NCBI GenBank assembly: GCA_041495205.1
Contig: JBGQCF010000015.1
Span: 1 to 42,335, forward strand
DNA: 42,335 nt
Reading direction: 5' to 3'
Source: JAHFRG01 sp041495205
GTDB lineage: Bacteria > Pseudomonadota > Gammaproteobacteria > Burkholderiales > JAHFRG01
This document shows positions 1 through 8,135 of the stretch, in pieces. Below the pieces are notes generated by a model. The model was given only the letters and a program-made list of their open reading frames with translations. It ran no database searches and had not been told where the DNA came from. The first letter of the stretch is position 1. Each line of letters starts with the position of its first letter. A program made the translations under genes and the position numbers.

Positions 1-297
1 GAAAAATACCGCGGCATCCGCCCCGCGCCCGGCTATCCCGCCTGCCCGGACCACACCGAAAAGGGGGCGTTATTTGACCTGTTGCAAGCGCCGGAAGTCG
101 GGATTACGCTTACCGAAAGTTTCGCCATGCTGCCGGCCGCAGCCGTGAGCGGCTTTTATTTCTCTCATCCTGAGTCCAGGTATTTTGCCGTCGGCAAAGT
201 GGGTAAAGACCAGGCTGAAGATTACGCCCGACGCAAAGGAATGAGTTTGGCCGAGACGGAAAAATGGCTCGCGCCGGTTTTAGCGTATGAAAAATAG
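1..297 (+). CDS. metH: Cobalamin-dependent methionine synthase, C-terminal fragment
   Basis: Partial gene, open at the left edge; only the last 98 codons are present, read in frame from base 1. The residues match the AdoMet-binding reactivation domain of MetH: RPAPGYPACPDHTEK near the start, then TESFAMLPAAAVSGFYFSHP, then DYARRKGMS and WLAP near the C-terminus. In the intact enzyme this domain binds S-adenosylmethionine and reductively remethylates cob(II)alamin that has been oxidised during catalysis. The rest of the enzyme (homocysteine, methyl-folate and B12 modules) lies outside the window. The reading frame ends normally at a TAG with no sign of truncation. Any gene start placed inside this stretch, such as the TTG at 82, would be an edge artefact. 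Confidence 0.96.
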   Translation, partial: EKYRGIRPAPGYPACPDHTEKGALFDLLQAPEVGITLTESFAMLPAAAVSGFYFSHPESRYFAVGKVGKDQAEDYARRKGMSLAETEKWLAPVLAYEK

Positions 298-358
298 CCG
301 GGGGAGCCGCCGCGATACGGTAGCGAAGCCCGAGAGCGCAAGCGACACCTTATTTATT

Positions 359-381
359 CCCTCTCCCCTGGCGGGAGAGGG
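359..381. repeat. GGGAGAGGG stem-loop
   Basis: CCCTCTCCC and GGGAGAGGG form a perfect 9-bp stem around CTGGC, 60 bp after the metH stop, followed by CTAGGGTGAGGGGG. There is no T-run on either side, so it is not a classical intrinsic terminator. Sequences of this style recur between genes in many proteobacteria, from general knowledge. Confidence 0.6.
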
Positions 382-410
382 CTAGGGTGAGGGGGAAATC
401 TAAATTCGCC

Positions 411-613
411 GGTGGCAGACCGGCAGCTGGTTTCTTTCTTTTGCTTGCCCAAAAGAAAGAAACCAAAGAAAAGGGCACCCTGCTTCGCCGCCGCAATGCG
501 GTTCCCTGCGCAACTCAGTCAAATCGGGCGCTGCGCAACTCGCGCTTTGCGCTCAGACAGTGCTCGCTTGAAAGCTCCCGATTTGACTTCGTCGCTTGGC
601 GGCTCAGAAGGGA
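411..613 (+). repeat. Structured intergenic repeat, family 1, copy 1
   Basis: A ~200-bp element that fills most of the gap between metH and the next gene. It opens with a perfect 15-bp hairpin (arms 429-443 and 450-464, 6-nt loop). It then has a second potential stem in which AGTCAAATCGGG pairs with CCCGATTTGACT, enclosing the shared stretch GCGCAACTCGCGCTTTGCGC and CTCAGACAGTGCTCGC. It is homologous to 19709-19918. Several arm positions differ between the two copies and yet both copies pair perfectly. The open frames across it look like translated repeat, not protein. The rest of the 298-709 gap holds only the GGGAGAGGG hairpin and the leader of the next gene. Confidence 0.75.
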
Positions 614-709
614 ATTGAAAATCGCAAATACGGAGTCAGGGTCAATTAACAATTACCATTGCCACTTGGAGCATAATATTAAAGATATTCAGCAAGGAGG
701 ATCAAATCT

Positions 710-1033
710 ATGGCTTACACCTTTGAAGAGCTGAAAGGCAAAACTGTGGCGGAGCTCAGGGAAATCGCCAAAGGCATCGAACACGAGGCGGTGAAGGGCT
801 ATACCCAGCTGAACAAAGACCATCTGCTGGTTGCCCTCTGCAAGGCTTTGAGCATTGCCATGCACGGACATCATGAGGTGGTGGGGGTCAACAAGACTGC
901 TATCAAGACCCAAATCCGGGAGTTGAAGAAGAAACGAGATGAGGTTCTGGCGGCCCATGACCATGCTCAACTCAAAAATATTCGGCGTTCGATTCACCGC
1001 CTGAAGAGAACGCTTCACAAGGCGACAGTTTAG
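710..1033 (+). CDS. Small Rho-N/SAP-like helical protein
   Basis: A 107-residue soluble protein with a strong Shine-Dalgarno, AAGGAGG, about 10 nt before the ATG. The first ~50 residues contain TVAELREIAKGIEHEAVKGY followed by NKDHLLVALCKAL. This resembles the N-terminal domain of transcription terminator Rho and SAP-like helix-extended-helix folds, which bind nucleic acid. The second half is strongly basic and helical (IRELKKKRDEV, RRSIHRLKRTLHK). No enzyme motif, signal peptide or membrane segment is visible. A nucleic-acid-binding role is inferred from this resemblance and the charge only. It stands alone, 77 bp ahead of mscL. Confidence 0.7.
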   Translation: MAYTFEELKGKTVAELREIAKGIEHEAVKGYTQLNKDHLLVALCKALSIAMHGHHEVVGVNKTAIKTQIRELKKKRDEVLAAHDHAQLKNIRRSIHRLKRTLHKATV

Positions 1034-1110
1034 CGCTTAAAATTCATTAGCACTGCAAGTAATGAATGCTAGATATGATGAATGCCGGTTGACTTTACGG
1101 GAGGGAAGCC

Positions 1111-1551
1111 ATGCTTAAAGAGTTCAAGGAATTCGCCATGCGTGGCAACGTAGTGGACATGGCGGTGGGCATCATCATCGGTGCGGCTTTCGGCGCCATC
1201 GTGCAATCCCTGGTGGCTGACGTCATCATGCCGCCCATCGGGCTGATTCTCGGCAATGTGGATTTTTCCAATCTTTTTGTGGTGCTCAAGCAAGGGGCGG
1301 TTGCGGCGGCGCCGTACGCTTCTCTGGCGGAAGCGCAGAAAGCCGGCGCGGTCACCATCAACTACGGCAAGTTCCTGAACTCGGTTGTGAGCTTTATCAT
1401 CGTGGCGTTTGCGGTGTTCCTGCTGATTCGCGCCATTAACAAGGTTAAAAAACAGGAACAAACCAAGCCTGCCACCAAGGAATGCCCGCAGTGCTGTTCG
1501 ACCATTTCGGTAAAAGCCAAACGCTGCCCGAATTGCACTTCGCAGCTTTAA
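1111..1551 (+). CDS. mscL: Large-conductance mechanosensitive channel MscL
   Basis: A homopentameric inner-membrane channel that opens under extreme membrane tension and releases solutes during hypo-osmotic shock. The N-terminal helix MLKEFKEFAMRGNVVDMAVG leads into pore helix TM1 (IIIGAAFGAIVQSLVADVIMPP), a periplasmic loop of about 45 residues and TM2 (SVVSFIIVAFAVFLLIRAIN). The total length is 146 residues, close to family size. After TM2 the cytoplasmic tail has two CxxC pairs (ECPQC and RCPNC), like a zinc ribbon; many MscL proteins carry a similar tail. GGGAGG lies just before the ATG. It fits with the osmoprotectant importer at 17438-19680 in handling osmotic change, though the two are not linked. 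Confidence 0.97.
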   Translation: MLKEFKEFAMRGNVVDMAVGIIIGAAFGAIVQSLVADVIMPPIGLILGNVDFSNLFVVLKQGAVAAAPYASLAEAQKAGAVTINYGKFLNSVVSFIIVAFAVFLLIRAINKVKKQEQTKPATKECPQCCSTISVKAKRCPNCTSQL

Positions 1552-1561
1552 AAACCGCTAC

Positions 1562-2251
1562 ATGAAAACTACTTCGCCTGCATCGCTGCTTGTGTGTTTT
1601 TTCCTCGTCGTAGCGGGGAATGCGCGTTCTGCCGAGGAGCCGCTGCGCTATAACGTGGTGGACTTGCAGGCTGAAGCGCAGCGCGAAATCCAGAACGATT
1701 TGATGACGGCATCCTTGTATGTGGAGCAAAGCGGCGAGAACCCCGCGCGGGTCTCCAATTCAGTGAATAAAATCGTGAATGAAGCATTGCGAGTGGCCGG
1801 GGATGTAAAAAACGTTAAGGCGAGAACTGAGGGCTATCAGACTTACCCGGTTTACGGCAAGAATAAGCTGCTGGAAGCGTGGCGCGTACGCTCTGAAATC
1901 CGCATCGAGAGCAAGGATTTCAGCGCCCTCTCCAATCTCATCGGCAAGTTGCAGTCTACGTTGCAGCTTTCTTATCTCGGCTTTACGGTATCTCCTGAAG
2001 CCAGGAGGCAGGCGGAGAATGAACTGATTGCCGAAGCCATTTCCAATTTCCGCGAACGCGCCGATATTGTGAAAAAATCGCTTAACGGACGGGGATACAA
2101 GATACGCAAAATGAGCGTTAACACCAGCGGGTTTCATCCCCGCCCGGTGTTCGCGCGCGGGATAGCGGCCCAGGAAGTTGCCGCGCCCAATGTGGAAGGC
2201 GGCACCAGCCAAGTAACGGTAAACGTGAACGGTACGATTGAGGTCGAATAA
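1562..2251 (+). CDS. Exported SIMPL-domain (DUF541) protein
   Basis: A 229-residue periplasmic protein. Residues 1-24 form a signal peptide (Lys at position 2, hydrophobic core LLVCFFLVVAG, ending ARSA). The mature part matches the SIMPL/DUF541 fold in order: a strand with EAQREIQNDLMTASLYVEQ, a helix with VNKIVNEALRVAG, TEGYQTYPVY, a strand with WRVRSEIRIES, then a helix rich in AEAISNFRERADIVKKSL, and a final VNVNGTIEVE. Members are widespread outer-envelope proteins of uncertain biochemical role. It starts 10 bp after mscL and is probably cotranscribed. The following gene converges on it 27 bp away. Confidence 0.88.
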   Translation: MKTTSPASLLVCFFLVVAGNARSAEEPLRYNVVDLQAEAQREIQNDLMTASLYVEQSGENPARVSNSVNKIVNEALRVAGDVKNVKARTEGYQTYPVYGKNKLLEAWRVRSEIRIESKDFSALSNLIGKLQSTLQLSYLGFTVSPEARRQAENELIAEAISNFRERADIVKKSLNGRGYKIRKMSVNTSGFHPRPVFARGIAAQEVAAPNVEGGTSQVTVNVNGTIEVE

Positions 2252-2278
2252 ATTCAGCGGGCAACGGATTTTTCGCCG

Positions 2279-3457
2279 CTAGGCTGCCTGGCCTCGTGGC
2301 GCGGCCAAACGTTTATAGGCGGCCAACCCGAGGACCGCAAACACAAACAAGCCAAGCAACGCCGCGAGTCCCTTCCAAAAAGTCGAGTCGTCTTCGCCCT
2401 GCTTGAGCTTGATCTCGGTCCACATCCTCGACATCACGCGGCGCTGCTTGCGGTCGAAGTCTTTCATGAACTCCAGGTGCTTGATGGTTTGCTCGTCGGG
2501 GAAAATGGCGGGGTTTTGCGCGATTTCAGGCTTGATGTATGACAGCGCCGCGGCATTGGGATTCCCCGCGCCGATGAGGTTGGTCAGTTCCGCCGAGTTT
2601 TCGCCTTCAAGCATGAAATTAATGAATTTGTGCGCCAGATCCGGCCTTGGCCCGGATTTGTGCAGCACCATATTATCCATTCCGATTACCGCGCCTTCCT
2701 TGGGAATTCTCCAGTTGATGGTGAACTTGCGACCGGCTTTTTGCGCGTCTTGCGCCGCCTGGAAAAAATCATTCGAGTAGCCGTGTGCAAGCCAGATGTT
2801 GCCCACTGTCAGTTCCTTGATATAGCTCTGCGCGTTGAACGCCGCCCAGTAAGGCTTGGCGCGGATGATCAGGTCGCGCGCCTGTTTCCATTTCTCCTCG
2901 TCGGTGTCGTTGATGGAATAGCCGAGGTATTTCATCGCTGCGGCCATGAGTTCCCGCTGCGAGTCGAGCACGGTGACCCGGCCTTTTACTTTGGTTAAGT
3001 ATTTCGGCTCGAAAATCACCGCCCAGGTGTCGGTGGGCAGTCCCAGTTCCTGCATCTTCTGCTCGTTGTAGCCGATGACCGTTGTCGAATAGGCATAGGG
3101 TACAGAGTATTTATTGCCAGGATCGAAGTCGCGGTTCAGATATTCCGGATTGATGTTTTTGAGGTTGGGCAAAAGCGACTTGTCGAGGGGCTTGAGTGCA
3201 TTTTGCTTGATGAGTGAATCCACCGCATTTTGCGTCGGCACGAGAAGGTCGTACCCGGTCGCGCCGGCAGCGAGTTTGGCCAGCATCTCCTCGTTGTCGC
3301 CGTAATAGTCCTGCACCAGCTTGCACTTGCAGAATTTCTCAAAGTGCTCGACCGTGCCTTCCGAGATGTAATTGTTCCAGTTGTAGAGATGCAACTCGTC
3401 CGCAGCGAGCGCGTTGCCGCTCGCCAGTAGAAGCACGAGGAGCAGCGCGCGCTTCAT
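2279..3457 (-). CDS. potD: Polyamine ABC transporter substrate-binding protein, PotD/PotF type
   Basis: The periplasmic spermidine/putrescine-binding component. A signal peptide (MKRALLLVLLLASGNALAA) is followed by DELHLYNWNNYISE, typical of the PotD/PotF N-terminus. Later family features are YDLLVPTQNAVDSL, VPYAYSTTVIGYN and GNIWLAHGYS. The start ATG overlaps the potC stop as ATGA, so translation is coupled. The unusual part is the C-terminus: after the normal end of the binding fold there is an extra hydrophobic segment (about residues 362-385, containing LLGLFVFAVLGLAAY) and a basic tail. This predicts a protein anchored to the inner membrane rather than freely diffusing. Exact substrate preference cannot be read from sequence. 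Confidence 0.92.
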   Translation of the reverse strand: MKRALLLVLLLASGNALAADELHLYNWNNYISEGTVEHFEKFCKCKLVQDYYGDNEEMLAKLAAGATGYDLLVPTQNAVDSLIKQNALKPLDKSLLPNLKNINPEYLNRDFDPGNKYSVPYAYSTTVIGYNEQKMQELGLPTDTWAVIFEPKYLTKVKGRVTVLDSQRELMAAAMKYLGYSINDTDEEKWKQARDLIIRAKPYWAAFNAQSYIKELTVGNIWLAHGYSNDFFQAAQDAQKAGRKFTINWRIPKEGAVIGMDNMVLHKSGPRPDLAHKFINFMLEGENSAELTNLIGAGNPNAAALSYIKPEIAQNPAIFPDEQTIKHLEFMKDFDRKQRRVMSRMWTEIKLKQGEDDSTFWKGLAALLGLFVFAVLGLAAYKRLAAPRGQAA

Positions 3458-4233
3458 TTTACAGCTCCGCGCAACGCATCAGGGGCGAATCTGGAAGCGA
3501 TGATGATGGTAGTCAGCGTCAGCAGCATGAGCAGGGTTGAAACGGCGTTCACCTCGGGCGTGACTGCAATCTTGATCATCGAGTAAATCTGCAGCGGCAG
3601 AGTAGAGACGCCCACGCCCACCGTGAAGAAGGTAATCACGAAATCATCAATCGAAAGGGTGAACGACATCAGCGCTCCGGCGATTACCCCGGGCATAATC
3701 AGCGGGAAGGTGACCAACCTGAACGTTTGCCACGGCGTGGCACCGAGGTCGCGCGCCGCCTCAAAAATGCTCTCATCCATTCCCGCCAGCCGCGCGCGCA
3801 CCACGATGGCGACAAAGCCGATGCAGAACGTGATGTGGGCGATGATGATGGAGAGCATGCCTAACGTGAGGTTCATCACCTGGATGAAAAACAGGAGCAG
3901 GGAAACGCCCAACAGGATTTCCGGCATCGCCACCGGAGTGATCACCATGAACGGCAGGAGTTTCGGATTATAGCGGTGAATAGCGATGCCTGCCATGGTA
4001 CCCAAGGCGGTGGCGACGAGGCTGGAAACGACGGCGATGGTGAGCGAATTGGCCGCTGCGCCGATCATTTGATTGTCGTTGAACAGCACGCGATACCAGT
4101 TGAAGGTGAAGCCCACCCATTCTGCGTTGAGCCGCGAGTCGTTAAACGAATACACCACTACGATGATGAGCGGCACGTAAAGAAACGCGTAGACCAGAGC
4201 CGAAATTATCCAGAGCGTTGTGCTTCTACGCAT
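3454..4233 (-). CDS. potC: Polyamine ABC transporter permease, PotC/PotI type
   Basis: An inner-membrane permease of about 259 residues with six hydrophobic segments, beginning MRRSTTLWIISALVYAFLYV. The conserved EAA loop that contacts the ATPase is EAARDLGATPWQTFRLVTFP. I chose the ATG at 4231-4233. An in-frame ATG 18 nt upstream (4249-4251) lies within the end of a mobile-type repeat, and the homologous part begins at MRR. The only Shine-Dalgarno-like sequence before 4233 is AGAGG, and it belongs to the terminal repeat of that element. The gene overlaps potD by ATGA. Confidence 0.92.
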   Translation of the reverse strand: MRRSTTLWIISALVYAFLYVPLIIVVVYSFNDSRLNAEWVGFTFNWYRVLFNDNQMIGAAANSLTIAVVSSLVATALGTMAGIAIHRYNPKLLPFMVITPVAMPEILLGVSLLLFFIQVMNLTLGMLSIIIAHITFCIGFVAIVVRARLAGMDESIFEAARDLGATPWQTFRLVTFPLIMPGVIAGALMSFTLSIDDFVITFFTVGVGVSTLPLQIYSMIKIAVTPEVNAVSTLLMLLTLTTIIIASRFAPDALRGAVK

Positions 4234-4237
4234 TTGG

Positions 4238-4507
4238 GGAACCTCTAACATGATAATTTGGGCTATGCGACAGTGGAGATTTGGGATGCAATCCGCAGAG
4301 CAAGTTGCGAAGTGGTGTACTCCACCACAAGCAGCTTGCGATAAAGGAGGGCGCCCAAATCGCCCTGTCCCGGTGGGTTGCGGCCAAAAAACGCGCCTGC
4401 TTTGTTACTCGGCTTGCTCGATGAGCGACATCGAGCTGCGCCTCGCGTCGCGCATTCATCGTTTTTTGGCCAGCAACGCAAACCCGAATTATCATGTTAG
4501 AGGTTCC
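4238..4507 (-). repeat. Structured TIR element, family 2, copy A (potB/potC junction)
   Basis: A 270-bp element bounded by near-perfect inverted ends (GGAACCTCTAACATGATAATT, continuing to GGG). On the minus strand it carries the core shared with 32019-32291 and 41810-42082: GCGTTGCTGGCCAAAAA, the hairpin CTCGATG/CATCGAG, GCCGAG, AACAAAGCAGGCGCG, then TTTTTTGGCCGCAACCC. Its outer end supplies the last codons and TAA stop of potB. Its inner end places AGAGG 8 nt before the potC ATG. No transposase is encoded, and the open frames across it are repeat sequence. Confidence 0.85.
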
Positions 4508-5396
4508 TTACACCCCTGCGACTGATTATGGCGGTGATGCCTGCAAGACACAGCACGGCGATGGTGAGCATGATGGAAAGCGTGCTGCCGAACGGCCAGT
4601 CGCGGGTGCCGAGAAACTGGTCTTTAATCAGGTTGCCGATGAGAATGTCGCCGGTGCCGCCGAGGATGTCGGGAATGGCGAACATGCCGAGCACCGGGAT
4701 AAATACCAGCGCCGCGCCGGAATACACGCCGGGGAGCGACAACGGCCAGGTGACCTTCCAAAATCTGTTCCACGCGTTCGCGCCGAGATCTTGCGCGGCA
4801 TCAAGCAACATCGGATCATGCTTTTCCAGATTGGTGTAAAGCGGCAGCACCATGAACGGCAGGTGCACATACACCATGCCCACCAGCACCGCGAACGAAG
4901 AGAATAGCAAAGGCACCGGCGCGATGCCGAAAAGCCCCAGGAAATGGTTGATCAGCTGGCTGAACGCCGATTCAGGTCCGAGGATAATCATCCAGGCGTA
5001 AACGCGGATCAGGAAATTGCTGGCGAAGGGCAGAATCACCAGCAGCACCATGAAGTCGCGGTGCTTCTTCGGGCTGTGAGCAATCAGCAACGCCAGCGGA
5101 TACGCCATCAGCAGGCAAACCAGCGTGGTGGCGAGCGCGACGCCGAAAGACTTGATGAAAACCTGGGTGTAGATGAAATCGCTGAAGAAAAACCGGTAAG
5201 TCTCCAGCGTGAGTCCGGTCTCCTTGCCCGGTTCGACCCCGAAGATCGGTGCGAGCCCGCCATAATCTCCGGGATAGCGGAAAGAGGCCACAACCATAAT
5301 GAGGCTGGGCAGCAGAAAAAACAGTGTCAGGTAAAGAAACGGCGGCCCGCTGACGAGCCATTTGGTGACGCGGGCGGAGTTCAACAAATTATTCAC
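4497..5396 (-). CDS. potB: Polyamine ABC transporter permease, PotB/PotH type
   Basis: An inner-membrane permease of 299 residues, partner of PotC. The first membrane segment lies in GPPFLYLTLFFLLPSLIMVV, followed by the large periplasmic loop usual for PotB/PotH. The EAA-type loop is DAAQDLGANAWNRFWKVTWP. The start overlaps the end of potA by 8 bp. The C-terminus is odd: the last codons (RNL) and the TAA are encoded by the inverted end of the element at 4238-4507, so the original stop codon has been replaced. The change affects only the tail after the last membrane helix (LTIAVLCLAGITAIISRRG) and should not disable the protein. Confidence 0.93.
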   Translation of the reverse strand: MNNLLNSARVTKWLVSGPPFLYLTLFFLLPSLIMVVASFRYPGDYGGLAPIFGVEPGKETGLTLETYRFFFSDFIYTQVFIKSFGVALATTLVCLLMAYPLALLIAHSPKKHRDFMVLLVILPFASNFLIRVYAWMIILGPESAFSQLINHFLGLFGIAPVPLLFSSFAVLVGMVYVHLPFMVLPLYTNLEKHDPMLLDAAQDLGANAWNRFWKVTWPLSLPGVYSGAALVFIPVLGMFAIPDILGGTGDILIGNLIKDQFLGTRDWPFGSTLSIMLTIAVLCLAGITAIISRRGVRNL

Positions 5397-6474
5397 TCAG
5401 GAATAATCCCGCGTCCTGGCGCCAGGCGACCTCGACGTTGTCCCCGGTTTCGAAAAATTTGGCGCGCCCCGTAGCCGAATTAGGCAGTAGCGCTTCAATG
5501 CGGGCTCCGTTGTTGAGATCGACGATATAAGTGGTGATATCGCCTACATACAGAAAGTCATGCACTTTTCCGGGAAAGTGGTTTTCGTCAGCTACATCGT
5601 CAATCTTGGCGGCAATGCGTACCTGCTCGGGGCGCAGCGCAAGCACTCCTTTCTGGCCAGGCGCGGCACCGGTTTTGGCGGGCGCCCGCACTTCACCCAT
5701 GCCGGGGATACGAATGCGCAGATGATCGGGGGCCGCTTCCAGAACTTCTGCTTGCAACATGTTGATACGGCCAATGAAGTCTGCGACAAACCGGTTTACG
5801 GGAAAACTGTAGATTTTGGAAGGCTCGTCCATCTGCTCGATCCTGCCGGCATTCATTACAGCGATTCGATGTGAAAGCGCGAGCGCCTCCGCCTGCGAAT
5901 GAGTGACAAACACGAAAGTAATGCCGACATCGCGTTGCAGGCTGATGAGCTCGATTTGCATCTCCTCGCGCAGCTTGGCATCCAGCGCGCCCAGCGGTTC
6001 ATCGAGCATCAACAGGCGCGGCCGGTTGACCAGTCCGCGCGCGAGCGCCACGCGCTGCTTCTGGCCTCCGGAAAGTTCATGCGGGAAACTCTCGCCTTTA
6101 TCCGCAAGATGAACCAGCTCCAGCACTTCCTTGACCTTGACCGCGATTTCATCCGAGCTTTTCCGCGCCATCTTGAGCGGGAATGAGATATTCCCCGTCA
6201 CGGTCATGTGCGGAAACAGCGCGTAGCTCTGAAACACAGTATGTATCGGGCGTTTCTCCGGCGGCGTGCCCGCGAGGTCCTTGCCGTCGAGCAGGATCTG
6301 CCCGCCGTCGGGTAAATCGAATCCCGCAATCATCCGCAGCAGCGTGGTTTTGCCGCAACCCGAGGGGCCGAGCAGGGTAAAGAATTCTCCTGCCTCGATA
6401 TTGATACTGACGTTGTCCACTGCGACCAGATCGCCGAAACGGCGGGTGACGTTGCGAATTTCCAGAAGCGCCAT
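5389..6474 (-). CDS. potA: Polyamine ABC transporter ATP-binding protein, PotA/PotG type
   Basis: A cytoplasmic ATPase of 361 residues that powers polyamine uptake. It shows Walker A GPSGCGKTT (about residues 36-44), a Q-loop in HTVFQSYALFPHM, the signature LSGGQKQRVALARGL, Walker B LLMLDEPLGALD and switch histidine FVTHSQ. The C-terminal ~110 residues form the TOBE regulatory domain usual for PotA (VLALRPEQVRI, GDITTYIVDL). It is the first gene of potA-potB-potC-potD. A weak promoter candidate lies at 6501-6528. Length and motif order are standard. Confidence 0.95.
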   Translation of the reverse strand: MALLEIRNVTRRFGDLVAVDNVSINIEAGEFFTLLGPSGCGKTTLLRMIAGFDLPDGGQILLDGKDLAGTPPEKRPIHTVFQSYALFPHMTVTGNISFPLKMARKSSDEIAVKVKEVLELVHLADKGESFPHELSGGQKQRVALARGLVNRPRLLMLDEPLGALDAKLREEMQIELISLQRDVGITFVFVTHSQAEALALSHRIAVMNAGRIEQMDEPSKIYSFPVNRFVADFIGRINMLQAEVLEAAPDHLRIRIPGMGEVRAPAKTGAAPGQKGVLALRPEQVRIAAKIDDVADENHFPGKVHDFLYVGDITTYIVDLNNGARIEALLPNSATGRAKFFETGDNVEVAWRQDAGLFLSE

Positions 6475-6500
6475 TCAGAGTCCCGCGGATGAAAGCGCTT

Positions 6501-6528
6501 ATTCTAGCAAATGCGGAAAATATTGGAA
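6501..6528 (-). promoter_or_regulatory. Weak sigma70-like promoter candidate for potABCD
   Basis: On the minus strand TTCCAA and TAGAAT are separated by 16 nt, about 25-30 nt before the potA ATG. The -10 is good and the -35 poor. It falls in the 118-bp gap between ubiB and potA, where a new transcription unit could begin. Confidence 0.3.
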
Positions 6529-6592
6529 CAGAATTGCCGGCGATGATTCCGGCCAAGACGCCGCTGCCGGCGAGCCGCAGCGAAGCGGGCTT

Positions 6593-8110
6593 TCAGATGG
6601 AGAAAACAAGCAGGAGCAGCGCGGCCACAAGCAAAACGGCGATAAGCGCCAGCCATTCGTTTTGGCGCTTATGCTCGATTCGCAGCTGATGCAATTCTTG
6701 TTGCAGTTGCTGCGAGCGGTCTTCGCTGAGCGCACGCTGAATAAGGCGGGGCAACTGAGGCAGCAACGTGCCCCAATAGGGCGCTTCCTTGCGAATGCGG
6801 CGGATTAAGCCCCGCCAACCCACTTGCTCGCTCATCCAGCGCTCGAGGAAGGGCTTGGCGGTTTTCCATAAGTCCAGGTCGGGATCGAGTTCGCGCCCCA
6901 AGCCTTCGATATTAAGCAGGGTCTTTTGCAGCAGCACCAGTTGGGGCTGGATTTCCACGTTGAAGCGGCGCGAAGTCTGGAACAGCCGCAACAGCAGCTT
7001 GCCGAAGGAAATATCCTTGAGCGGCTTGTCGAAAATCGGTTCGCACACCGCGCGAATGGCGGCCTCGAATTCATCCACCCGCGTCTCCTTGGGAATCCAG
7101 CCCGATTCGATGTGCGCTTCGGCAACCCGCTTGTAGTCACGGCGGAAAAATGCGATGAAATTCTGTGCAAGGTAATTCTTATCCACGTCGTCAAGCGTCC
7201 CCATGATTCCAAAATCGAGAGCGATGTATTGCCCTTGCGGCGTGACGAAAATATTGCCCGGATGCATATCGGCGTGGAAAAAGCCGTCGCGCAAAACCTG
7301 GGTGAAAAAAATCTCCACACCGGCGCGCGCCAGTTTAGGCATATCCACGCCCTGCTCGCGCAATGCCGCAACCTGGCTGATCGGCATGCCATGCATGCGC
7401 TGCATCACCATGACTTCAGTCGAGCAATAGTCCCAATACACTTCGGGAACCTGCAGCAGCGGGGAATTCTCGAAATTGCGCCGCAGTTGACTGGCGTTGG
7501 CCGCCTCGTGCATAAGATCCAATTCGTGGTAAAGATGCTTCTCGAATTCCGCAACCACTTGGTGCGGTTTCAAGCGCTTGCCGTCCGCCCACAGCGTTTC
7601 AACCAGCCCGGCGCCGATATCCAGCAGTGCTAAATCTTTGGCGATCACTGCGGCAATGCCGGGGCGCAGGATTTTGACCGCGACTTCAGTCCCGTTATCG
7701 AGCACTCCGATATGCACTTGCGCGACCGACGCGCTCGCCACAGGCTGCGCGTCGAATTTCCGAAACACCAGGTCCAAAGGTTTGCCGTATACCTTCTCCA
7801 GGATGGCAATGGCTTGCGCGGAGGGGAAAGGAGGAACCTGGTCCTGAAGTTTCGCCAGTTCATCCGCAATGTCGGAAGGAAGCAGGTCGCGCCGCGTGGA
7901 CAGCACCTGGCCGAATTTGACGAAAATCGGCCCCAGTGCTTCCAGCGCCAGACGCAGCCGTTCGGCGCGGGGAGTTCTGAGCGTGCGCCAAAACAACAGA
8001 AACCCAAGCAGCACGCGCAGAGCACGCACGCGTTCGTGCCCGAGGAAAAACTCATCAAGGCCGAAGCGCAGGCTGATGCTGATAATTTTGAGGAGGCGGA
8101 ATAGCCGCAT
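6593..8110 (-). CDS. ubiB: Ubiquinone biosynthesis protein UbiB (ABC1/ADCK-family ATPase)
   Basis: A member of the atypical kinase-like ABC1/UbiB family, needed for aerobic ubiquinone synthesis and thought to use ATP to help extract or deliver lipid intermediates. Diagnostic motifs are VKFGQVLSTRRDLLP (KxGQ, about residues 64-78), the Ala-rich loop ASASVAQVH, the ATP lysine in VAVKILRPG, the catalytic-loop equivalent HADMHPGN and the metal-binding LDFGIMG. The C-terminus has a hydrophobic segment (LALIAVLLVAALLLLVFSI) that anchors it in the membrane. At 505 residues it is near normal size. It is the last gene of the ubiquinone run and lies 25 bp after ubiJ. Confidence 0.96.
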   Translation of the reverse strand: MRLFRLLKIISISLRFGLDEFFLGHERVRALRVLLGFLLFWRTLRTPRAERLRLALEALGPIFVKFGQVLSTRRDLLPSDIADELAKLQDQVPPFPSAQAIAILEKVYGKPLDLVFRKFDAQPVASASVAQVHIGVLDNGTEVAVKILRPGIAAVIAKDLALLDIGAGLVETLWADGKRLKPHQVVAEFEKHLYHELDLMHEAANASQLRRNFENSPLLQVPEVYWDYCSTEVMVMQRMHGMPISQVAALREQGVDMPKLARAGVEIFFTQVLRDGFFHADMHPGNIFVTPQGQYIALDFGIMGTLDDVDKNYLAQNFIAFFRRDYKRVAEAHIESGWIPKETRVDEFEAAIRAVCEPIFDKPLKDISFGKLLLRLFQTSRRFNVEIQPQLVLLQKTLLNIEGLGRELDPDLDLWKTAKPFLERWMSEQVGWRGLIRRIRKEAPYWGTLLPQLPRLIQRALSEDRSQQLQQELHQLRIEHKRQNEWLALIAVLLVAALLLLVFSI

Positions 8111-8135
8111 TCGCGGATTGTAACCGCCAGGCGAG

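Noticed and set aside
355..361. GGGAATA on the minus strand near metH
   Set aside because: No T(T/A)AT(A/G)C follows at 18 nt and no minus-strand gene lies downstream.
387..734. Small basic proteins (such as one with CLPKRKKPKKR) in the metH gap
   Set aside because: They are translations of the family 1 hairpin; the second copy at 19709 encodes similar-looking but unconserved peptides.
4231..4251. The upstream ATG of potC at 4249-4251
   Set aside because: It lies in the repeat end, adds only residues of repeat origin and has no Shine-Dalgarno of its own; the family start is MRR at 4233.
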